In this document: piece by piece, positions 21,617 through 27,179 of the stretch
How positions within the stretch are numbered: position 1 is the first letter of the stretch
Layout of the letters: every line of letters starts with the position of its first letter
DNA from: Phycisphaeraceae bacterium
GTDB taxonomy: Bacteria; Planctomycetota; Phycisphaerae; Phycisphaerales; Phycisphaeraceae
Direction of reading: 5' to 3'
Length of the DNA: 27,179 nt
Assembly: GCA_020851395.1 (NCBI GenBank)
Contig: JADZCW010000016.1
Span: 1 to 27,179 of the forward strand
Made by a program: the position numbers and the translations under genes
The notes under the pieces: model-generated
Seen by the model: the letters and a program-made list of their open reading frames with translations, nothing else
What the model was told of the DNA's origin: nothing
Database searches by the model: none

Positions 21617-23335
21617 TCACTTCGCCGCCGGCACGGCCTGCTTGACCTCCAGCAGCTTCCGCTGCCCGAGTCGGACCTCCCTCAGTTCATCGCCGGGGGT
21701 GACCAGGTAGTAGATGTAGAGCGTGTCCTCCTCCCCGAGCTGGGTCAGCGGGATGAGGCTCGCCGAGCGGATCGTCGCCTCGGGGTCGAACTTGATCTGC
21801 TGGTCCCCGTTGGCCTTGCGCAGGACGAAGCCGGTCGGCTCGTAGGACTCGCGGCTGCCGGTGAGCACGAGCGGCCCGAGCATCGCGGCCCGCTGGACCT
21901 GCTGGCCGATCCAGGACTGGGCCACCTTGAACACCACCTTGGCACGCACCACGACCTTGCCCTTGGGCACGGCGAAGCTGGTCACCTGCGACAGGGCGCT
22001 GACCGGTTCGTCCGGCTTGGCCACGAGCTGGTCGCCGCTGACGAGCTGGCCGCCCTGGAAATCAAGCTGGCCGCCCGATTCGGTGCTGATCGGGTCGGGC
22101 AGGGCGCTGGTGAACTGCACCTCGGTCAGCTCCCGGGCCTGGGCCTGCTCGGGTGTCTCCGGCGGCGGGGGCGGCGTGCCCAGAGCGGCGATGATCCGAT
22201 CGGGCGGGACGATGGTGGCCCGCGGCAGGTCCTGGCGCAGCCGGCGGACGAGCAGGAACTTCGCCTCGCGGTCGGCCGGGATCACGTAGACCCAGGCGAC
22301 CTGGGCCTCACGGGCGGATTCGGCGAGCGTGGCGCCGGGGCTGTCGAAGGCGGCAAAGCGCCGGGCCTCCTTGCCGGCCTCCTCGAGCTTCTTCTTACGG
22401 ATCTCGCGCTCGGCCGCGGGCATGCCCGCCAGGGCCAGGAACTCGGCCGTGGCCTCGGGCGTCGGCTGAACGGCCGCCACCGGCGTGTAGTTACGGGCCT
22501 GCGGCGAGTCGTCGCCGCGCCAGGCGATGACCTGCACCTGGTTGGGACTGAAGCGGGTGACCTCATCGCTGTCACGGATGTCCTCGGTCCGCCGCAGACG
22601 CGCCTGGACGATGATCAGCCGGTGCTCCCCGTCGCGTGCCTCAGGGCCCAGGGCGGCGAGGATCTGGGGATCGAGCCCCTGGGGGAAGGTCTTGGGCTCG
22701 AGCATGTCCTGGACCTCGATGTTGCCCGGCCAGGCCAGGAAATTGCTCTGGAACGTCGGCCGCAGACGGAACATCGACGGCTGCTCATCGAGCCGGGGCA
22801 GGTAGTCGCGCAGCGGCGTGCCGGTGCTGAAGGCACCGCCGGAGAGTCGGTTGAAGAGCGACGCGGCCATGCGGTCGACGGGGATCCACAGGTTCGAGGC
22901 CACCGGCTCGACCCTTCCCGCGTCGGTGATCGTCACGCGCTGCAGGCCGAACGCGTTGATCGGCATCGGCATGAAGCCCGAGCCGATCATCACCAGGCCG
23001 CTCATCACGATCCCCGCCCCCAGCCCGCACAGCCCGCCGCCGATGTTGTCCAGCCAGTTCATCATCGACACCCCGCGGGAGAGGAAGTTGGCCATCAGCG
23101 CCCGCAGCATCAACGTCAGCAATAGGATCGGCAGCAGCAGCCCCAGTCCCCAGGCGTAGCTCTGCAGGGGGTTGAGCAGGAAATGGACGGTGATCGGCTC
23201 CCAGATCGCCAGGGCGATGGCGCCGATGGCGATGACGCCCACGAGATGGACCAGCGCCGGGAAGAAGCCGTGGAACACCGCCCAGACGTAGGCCATCAGG
23301 ATCAGGAACACGATCACGAAGAGATTGACCAGCAT
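21617..23335 (-). CDS. CvpA-like membrane protein with long C-terminal extension
   Basis: 572 residues from the ATG at 23333-23335, chosen because AAAGGA lies eight bases upstream and a hydrophobic start follows at once. Four membrane segments lie in the first 125 or so residues (MLVNLFVIVFLILMAYVW; LVHLVGVIAIGAIALAIW; LGLLLPILLLTLMLRALM; GGGLCGLGAGIVMSGLVMIG). Their layout, with NWLDNIGGGLCG before the last helix, resembles the CvpA/colicin V production family. The remaining 440 residues match nothing I know: a mixed alpha/beta part, a charged stretch (EREIRKKKLEEAGKEARR), a Pro-run (GTPPPPPETPEQ) and a beta-rich end. Family CvpA proteins are usually below 250 residues. It sits between the GspE-like gene and murD, so an envelope role is likely. 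The function is not known. Confidence 0.75.
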   Translation of the reverse strand: MLVNLFVIVFLILMAYVWAVFHGFFPALVHLVGVIAIGAIALAIWEPITVHFLLNPLQSYAWGLGLLLPILLLTLMLRALMANFLSRGVSMMNWLDNIGGGLCGLGAGIVMSGLVMIGSGFMPMPINAFGLQRVTITDAGRVEPVASNLWIPVDRMAASLFNRLSGGAFSTGTPLRDYLPRLDEQPSMFRLRPTFQSNFLAWPGNIEVQDMLEPKTFPQGLDPQILAALGPEARDGEHRLIIVQARLRRTEDIRDSDEVTRFSPNQVQVIAWRGDDSPQARNYTPVAAVQPTPEATAEFLALAGMPAAEREIRKKKLEEAGKEARRFAAFDSPGATLAESAREAQVAWVYVIPADREAKFLLVRRLRQDLPRATIVPPDRIIAALGTPPPPPETPEQAQARELTEVQFTSALPDPISTESGGQLDFQGGQLVSGDQLVAKPDEPVSALSQVTSFAVPKGKVVVRAKVVFKVAQSWIGQQVQRAAMLGPLVLTGSRESYEPTGFVLRKANGDQQIKFDPEATIRSASLIPLTQLGEEDTLYIYYLVTPGDELREVRLGQRKLLEVKQAVPAAK

Positions 23336-23394
23336 GTCGGGATCCTTTGCCGAACGGGAGGGGCGCCTCGCGTTCGAGGCGACGCGAAGGCGGA

Positions 23395-25047
23395 TCAGAC
23401 CACTCCGCCGGGGGCGGGCCGGACGCCGGTGAGCACGCGGTTGACCTCGCCGATGGAGGTCGAGCCGTCGATGACCTTGGACAGGGCCGCCTCCTGGAGC
23501 CAGATCATCTTCTGCTGCTTGCGAAGGTACGCGCGGAGCTGGTCCATCTGCCCCTGGCTGATGTAGACGCGGGCCTGGTCGTCGAGGGTCATGACCTCGA
23601 AGATGGCCAGCCGACCGCGATACCCCATCCCCGCGCAGTCGGGGCAGACGATCTGCCGGTTGTTGACGGTGACCTTGCCCGAGGCCTTGTAGAGCTGCCC
23701 GACGCGCTCGGGGGGGAGGTTGAGCTTGCGCAAAGCCTCGGCGTCGGGCCGGTAGGCCTGGCGGCAGGTCTTGCAGAGCGTGCGGGCGAGGCGCTGGGCG
23801 ATGACGGCGGTCATGGCCGCGGCGGCGGTCTGCGGCTCGCCGATCATCTTGACCATCGCCGCCAGCGCGCCGAAGGCGTCGGGCTGCTGCACGCCGGCGT
23901 AGACGCGGACCGAGCGGGCCTCGTGCACCAGGGCCTTGGCCACCTCGGGGCTCAGCGGCCGGCCGATCAGCAGCACCTGCGGCGACCGGCGGAGCGTGGC
24001 CGTGACCCTGCGAGCCAACTGTGCGTTCTCCGTCCCGGGCTCGACCACCTGATGCTCGACGCCCTCGACCTGATACGCGATCTCGTCCTCGAGGGTCGTG
24101 ACGTTGTGCAGGTAGGGGTCGTGCAGGTGGAGCATGCAGTAGAGCGTGGTGGTCAGCCCCTCGCTCGGAGGGGCGGAGATCAGCACCAGGCCGCCGACCT
24201 GGCCCATCACGGGCTCGAGCACCTGCCTCTGGGCCGACAACAGCCCGAGCTGGTCCAGCCCGCGGGCCGAGAGCTTGGCCGGGTCGATGTGCGCCGTCAG
24301 CCGCAGCTCCGTCGGCGAGCCCTGGGTGACCAGGGCCAGCACGTGCCTGCCCTTGTCCACGGACTCGATGGTCACGTCGCCCTGCTGCTTCTTCCGCAGG
24401 TCCTCGGTGTCCATGCGGGCGTTGGTCTTGAGGTAGTTGACCAGCGTCATCGCGGCCTTGGGCGGCAGGTCGGGCTGCTCGTAGGAGAAGCCGTCGACCA
24501 TCACGCTCGCCCGGGCCTTCTGGGCGCTGACGACCAGGTCGATCCGGTCCGCCCCACGGGGCAGGGCGAAGTCGATCAGCTCCTCGAGCTTGGCGTGGGC
24601 CTCGCCCAGGGGAGTGTTGGGGGCGGGCACGTCCTTGCGGGTGCTGTCGGCCGCGATGAAGGCGACGGTGGCCCGCTTCTGCACCTGGGCGTACTGGATC
24701 TGCCCGACCATGCCGCGCAGCCGGTCGATCGAGATCCGCCAGCGGGCCGGCTCGGGCACCCGCGGGTTGCGGAAGGTGGCGTAGGCCACGAACCCTCCGC
24801 CGAGCAGGATGATCGCCACGAGCAGCCCCAGGATGAAAAAGGGCGTGATCAGCAGCAGCCAGAACGCCAGCAACGCCACGCCCATCAGCCCCGGGTGCCA
24901 CATCCACTTCGGCAGCAGGTAATAGTCCAGGTCCTGATCGACCATGGCGAACAGTCGCGCCCAGCCCAGCAGCAGCAGCAGCACGATCACCGGCTTGACA
25001 AAGCTCAGCAGGAACACCGACTCCGCCTGGGCCAGTATCGGCATCAT
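23395..25047 (-). CDS. Membrane-anchored GspE/PilB-like protein with degenerate ATPase site
   Basis: 550 residues. The start at 25045-25047 has GGAGG five bases upstream. Three hydrophobic segments (about 11-34, 53-70, 71-90) precede a soluble part that follows the secretion ATPase GspE/PilB. The alignable region runs from about 283 (GGLVLISAPPSEGLTTTLYCML) through TTLEDEIAYQVEGVEHQV to VIAQRLARTLCKTCRQAYRP and CPDCAGMGYRGRLAIFEVM. The zinc tetracysteine (C425, C428, C468, C471) and the Asp-box residues (E320, D321) remain. The Walker A lysine is replaced (EGLTT, L298), the Walker B 'DPD..VGEiRD' has become SPQVLLIGRPLS (R363 for Glu), and the 'TGHLVLSTLHT' His box is gone (RSVRVYAGVQQ). It therefore should not hydrolyse ATP. 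It probably acts as a structural partner of the PilT-like ATPase encoded 81 bases upstream. Confidence 0.85.
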   Translation of the reverse strand: MMPILAQAESVFLLSFVKPVIVLLLLLGWARLFAMVDQDLDYYLLPKWMWHPGLMGVALLAFWLLLITPFFILGLLVAIILLGGGFVAYATFRNPRVPEPARWRISIDRLRGMVGQIQYAQVQKRATVAFIAADSTRKDVPAPNTPLGEAHAKLEELIDFALPRGADRIDLVVSAQKARASVMVDGFSYEQPDLPPKAAMTLVNYLKTNARMDTEDLRKKQQGDVTIESVDKGRHVLALVTQGSPTELRLTAHIDPAKLSARGLDQLGLLSAQRQVLEPVMGQVGGLVLISAPPSEGLTTTLYCMLHLHDPYLHNVTTLEDEIAYQVEGVEHQVVEPGTENAQLARRVTATLRRSPQVLLIGRPLSPEVAKALVHEARSVRVYAGVQQPDAFGALAAMVKMIGEPQTAAAAMTAVIAQRLARTLCKTCRQAYRPDAEALRKLNLPPERVGQLYKASGKVTVNNRQIVCPDCAGMGYRGRLAIFEVMTLDDQARVYISQGQMDQLRAYLRKQQKMIWLQEAALSKVIDGSTSIGEVNRVLTGVRPAPGGVV

Positions 25048-25128
25048 GTCAACCTCCGCGGGGGTGATCCTGGCCCTCGCCGCACCGCCGGCCGATCCGC
25101 CCCGCACGGGCGCCGGGTGGCACAACTT

Positions 25129-26277
25129 TCATGATACGATCCCCCGCATCCGCATGCGAAGCTCTTCGACCGACGGCGCCGCCGCCTCGGCCGTGCGGGG
25201 GTGAATGTATTCCTTCTCCACCAGGTCCACAAGGCTGTCGGTCATCGTCTGCATGCCCGACTGACGCTGGGCCTTGATGACCTCGTCCAGCTCGTGCTCG
25301 CGGCCGTCGAGGATGGCCTTGCGCGCCGGCGGGCACTGGAGCAGCACCTCGACGGCGGGCACCCGGTGCAGGTCCTCGCGGATCGTCGGCAGCAGACGCT
25401 GGCAGATGAAGGCCCGCATCTGGCCGGCGAGCATGTTCCGGATCGCCGGGCGGTACTCCGGGGCGAACAGCTCGTAGATGCGGGCGAACATCCCCGACGT
25501 CGACGGGGCGTGCAGCGTGCCGAAGACCAGGTGGCCCGTCTCGGCCGCCTGCAGCGCCGCCTCCATCGTCACCCGGTCGCGCATCTCCCCGATCAGCACC
25601 ACGTCCGGGTTCTCGCGCAACAGCGCCCGCAGCCCGATCTCGAAGCTCTGCACGTCCGGGCCGATCTCACGCTGGTGGATCATGGCCTTGTCGTCGACCA
25701 GCAGGTACTCGATCGGGTCCTCGAGCGTGACGATGTGGCAGGCCCGCTGGTGGTTGATGGCCTCGAGCATGGCGGCGATCGTCGTGCTCTTGCCCGAGCC
25801 GGTGATGCCGCTGATCAGCACCAGCCCCTGCTCGTACCGGCAGATGGTCTCGAAGACCGGCGGCAGGTGGAGCTTCTCGAAGGTCAGGTCCTCGCTCTGG
25901 AGCAGGCGTGCGGCGATGGCCGTCTGCCCGCGGGTGCGGAAGATGTTGACGCGGAAGCGCCTGGCCGTGCCGGCCGCCACGCTCAGGTCGACCGAGCCCT
26001 CGACCTCGAGCTGGCGGCGCTGGGCCGGGCTCAGGCTCGAATCGACCCACTGCTCGAAGACCTCGTCCGAGACGGGCTCAGCCCGCAGCGCCTGGAGCCG
26101 GCCGCGCAGCCGGATGCGCGGCGGCTGCAGGGCGCGCACGATCAGGTCCGATGCGCCGTAATTCACCGCCGCATCGAAGTAGCGGCGCAGCGGTGTGTCC
26201 ATGAGTGTGAGCCCGCCGTGGCGGGGCTGAGTCGGGCCGGCGGGCGTGGCGTCCGGGGCTGAGTCTTGCTGGGCCAT
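25129..26277 (-). CDS. pilT: PilT/PilU-type hexameric ATPase
   Basis: 382 residues of the type IV pilus retraction ATPase family. The N-terminal part has the family's DAAVNYGASDLIVRALQPPRIRLRG (the usual 'ASDlHl' His is Val). The core has Walker A GITGSGKST (157-165, K163), Asp box VTLEDPIEYLL, Walker B NPDVVLIGEMRD and His box TGHLVFGTLHAP, all intact. The C-terminal core AIRNMLAGQMRAFICQRLLP and DSLVDLVEKEYI are also typical. It should hydrolyse ATP on the cytoplasmic face and drive retraction or a related movement. No pilin, PilC or secretin gene is in the window. The ATG at 26275-26277 lacks a Shine-Dalgarno; the ATG at 26200-26202 (MDTPLRRYFD) begins where family similarity starts and is a good alternative. 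It precedes the GspE-like gene by 81 bases. Confidence 0.92.
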   Translation of the reverse strand: MAQQDSAPDATPAGPTQPRHGGLTLMDTPLRRYFDAAVNYGASDLIVRALQPPRIRLRGRLQALRAEPVSDEVFEQWVDSSLSPAQRRQLEVEGSVDLSVAAGTARRFRVNIFRTRGQTAIAARLLQSEDLTFEKLHLPPVFETICRYEQGLVLISGITGSGKSTTIAAMLEAINHQRACHIVTLEDPIEYLLVDDKAMIHQREIGPDVQSFEIGLRALLRENPDVVLIGEMRDRVTMEAALQAAETGHLVFGTLHAPSTSGMFARIYELFAPEYRPAIRNMLAGQMRAFICQRLLPTIREDLHRVPAVEVLLQCPPARKAILDGREHELDEVIKAQRQSGMQTMTDSLVDLVEKEYIHPRTAEAAAPSVEELRMRMRGIVS

Positions 26278-26364
26278 GATGCGCGACTTTCGGGCGGTTG
26301 GGATACGCCGACCCGTCCGCCCCTGCGCCGCGGTCCGCGACCGGGGGCGGGGGGTGGGGGGCGA

Positions 26365-27138
26365 TTATGCCACTAAGCGTACCGGGACTTGGCGCTGCGC
26401 CAAGTATTTTTTCGTTTCTTCGATGGTGTACTGACCATAGTGGAAAATGCTCGCCACCAACGCGGCGTCGGCCCGCGTCTTGGTGAGCACCTGGCGGATG
26501 TGCTCGGGGCTGCCGCACCCGCCCGAGGCGACCACGGGCACGTCCACCGCCGCCGACACCGCCGCGGTCATCTCCAGGTCGTAGCCATCCTTGGTCCCGT
26601 CGGCGTCCATGCTCGTCAGCACGATCTCGCCCGCCCCCCGGCGGACGACCTCCTTGGCCCAGGCCACCGCCTCGAGCCCCGTGGGCCGCCGGCCGCCGTG
26701 GGTGTGAACTTCGAAGACCGTCTTGCCCTCGCGGACCACTCGTTTGGGATCGATGTTGACCACCGTGGCGCAGCGGCCGAACCGCCGGGCCGTCTGGCTG
26801 ACGATGTCCGGATCGACCACCGCCGCGGTGTTGATGCTGACTTTCTCCGCCCCGGCCTGGATCAGGGCCGTGACGTCGTCGATGGTCCGGATGCCCCCGC
26901 CGACGGTGAAGGGCATGAAGCACTGCTCCGCCACCCGGCGGACCACGTCGAGCATGATGCCCCGGCCCTCGTGGCTGGCGGTGATGTCCAGGAAAACCAG
27001 CTCGTCGGCGCCCTGCCGGTCGTACTGCCGGGCGATCTCCACGGGATCGCCCGCGTCGCGCAGGCCCAGGAAGTTGACTCCCTTGACCACGCGGCCGGCC
27101 ATCACGTCCAGGCACGGAATGATGCGGTGTGTCAGCAC
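26365..27138 (-). CDS. hisF: Imidazole glycerol phosphate synthase subunit HisF
   Basis: 257 residues, the standard length. HisF is the cyclase subunit; with HisH-supplied ammonia it turns PRFAR into imidazole glycerol phosphate and AICAR in histidine synthesis. The (beta/alpha)8 barrel shows its catalytic aspartates at the usual positions, D11 (RIIPCLDV) and D130 (VVNIDPKRV), with phosphate-binding FTVGGGIRT and VVASGGCGSPEH. The start is a GTG at 27136-27138, supported because the protein then begins MLTHRIIPCLDV as the family does. A TATGAT lies six bases before it, and there is no ribosome site. No other his gene is visible. The downstream PilT-like gene follows after 87 bases. Confidence 0.97.
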   Translation of the reverse strand: MLTHRIIPCLDVMAGRVVKGVNFLGLRDAGDPVEIARQYDRQGADELVFLDITASHEGRGIMLDVVRRVAEQCFMPFTVGGGIRTIDDVTALIQAGAEKVSINTAAVVDPDIVSQTARRFGRCATVVNIDPKRVVREGKTVFEVHTHGGRRPTGLEAVAWAKEVVRRGAGEIVLTSMDADGTKDGYDLEMTAAVSAAVDVPVVASGGCGSPEHIRQVLTKTRADAALVASIFHYGQYTIEETKKYLAQRQVPVRLVA

Positions 27139-27144
27139 CCTATC

Positions 27145-27150
27145 ATCATA
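27145..27150 (-). promoter_or_regulatory. Candidate -10 TATGAT directly before hisF
   Basis: On the reverse strand TATGAT (one mismatch to consensus) is followed by GATAGG and then the GTG start codon, so transcription would begin at the start codon. At the 17-base position upstream the sequence is CCCGGC, not a -35. It would be the promoter of the leftward run hisF to murD, if that is one operon. Confidence 0.38.
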
Positions 27151-27179
27151 ACAACACGGCCCGTGCCGCCGGGGCGACG

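Noticed and set aside
21617..24907. A 1096-codon open frame on the reverse strand spanning the CvpA-like gene and much of the GspE-like gene.
   Set aside because: Only the part from 23335 onward reads as protein. The upstream half is Arg/Gly/Ala/Pro-rich, overlaps the well-supported GspE-like gene in another frame and lacks any motif. The real start has an AAAGGA site at the right distance.
23347..25134. A 595-codon forward-strand frame opposite the GspE-like gene.
   Set aside because: Composition is dominated by Arg, Gln, His, Asp and Leu with no motif; it is the antisense shadow of a GC-rich gene.
25201..26262. A 353-codon forward-strand frame opposite the PilT-like gene.
   Set aside because: Antisense shadow; the reverse strand encodes all PilT motifs.
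1..27179. Searched for tRNA/rRNA genes, CRISPR arrays, insertion sequences, integrases and attachment sites.
   Set aside because: No direct-repeat array with spacers, no transposase or integrase motif, and no tRNA-like cloverleaf noticed on reading; tRNAscan and Infernal runs would be decisive.

Overview
The window is a gene-dense, GC-rich (about two thirds by eye) bacterial chromosome segment with 23 complete protein-coding genes and one gene cut by the left edge. I see no rRNA, tRNA, CRISPR array, transposase or phage gene. A planctomycete, perhaps of the Phycisphaerae type, is the best guess. The reasons are the high GC, an outer-membrane DUF1207-type barrel, many small operons mixing housekeeping and envelope genes, an Ntn-hydrolase of the C45 type, a MEMO/AMMECR1 pair, and an uneven use of Shine-Dalgarno sites. 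This is inference from gene content, not a phylogenetic placement.

Layout. 1-3184 (minus): outer-membrane BON/DUF1207 protein, single-HKD phospholipase D-like protein, small membrane protein, pteridine-reductase-like SDR and the start of an MFS transporter, closely packed. 3460-5729 (plus): UDP-glucose 6-dehydrogenase and a D-amino-acid transaminase-like enzyme. 5732-8410 (minus): three tandem paralogous family 2 glycosyltransferases. 8947-10158 (plus): Gfo/Idh/MocA oxidoreductase with a four-cysteine insert. 10161-13849 (minus): C45-type Ntn-hydrolase, SpoU/TrmH-type RNA methyltransferase, twin-CBS protein and NrdR. 13992-20156 (plus): YmdB-type phosphoesterase, GGDEF protein, MEMO-AMMECR1 pair, GAF-SpoIIE phosphatase and HtpX. 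20190-27138 (minus): hisF, a PilT-like ATPase, a membrane-anchored GspE-like protein that has lost its ATPase motifs, a CvpA-like protein with a long extra domain, and murD.

How the genes may work together. UDP-glucuronate synthesis and three sugar transferases point to surface polysaccharide or lipid glycosylation. The last minus-strand run places a pilus/secretion-type motor, its apparent pseudo-ATPase partner and a CvpA-like membrane protein next to murD, which suggests an envelope-linked machine. GGDEF and GAF-SpoIIE proteins add c-di-GMP and phosphatase signalling.

The most unusual item is the GspE-like pseudo-ATPase at 23395-25047. It has N-terminal membrane segments, no Walker A lysine, no Walker B glutamate and no His box, yet it keeps the zinc tetracysteine region. 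Other points of note are a 38-bp inverted repeat with 9-bp internal periodicity at 17567-17664, a palindromic element read in frame inside the RNA methyltransferase gene, a terminator whose loop holds the murD stop codon, and a set of genes whose -10-like hexamers sit 6-7 bases before the start codon, implying leaderless mRNAs.
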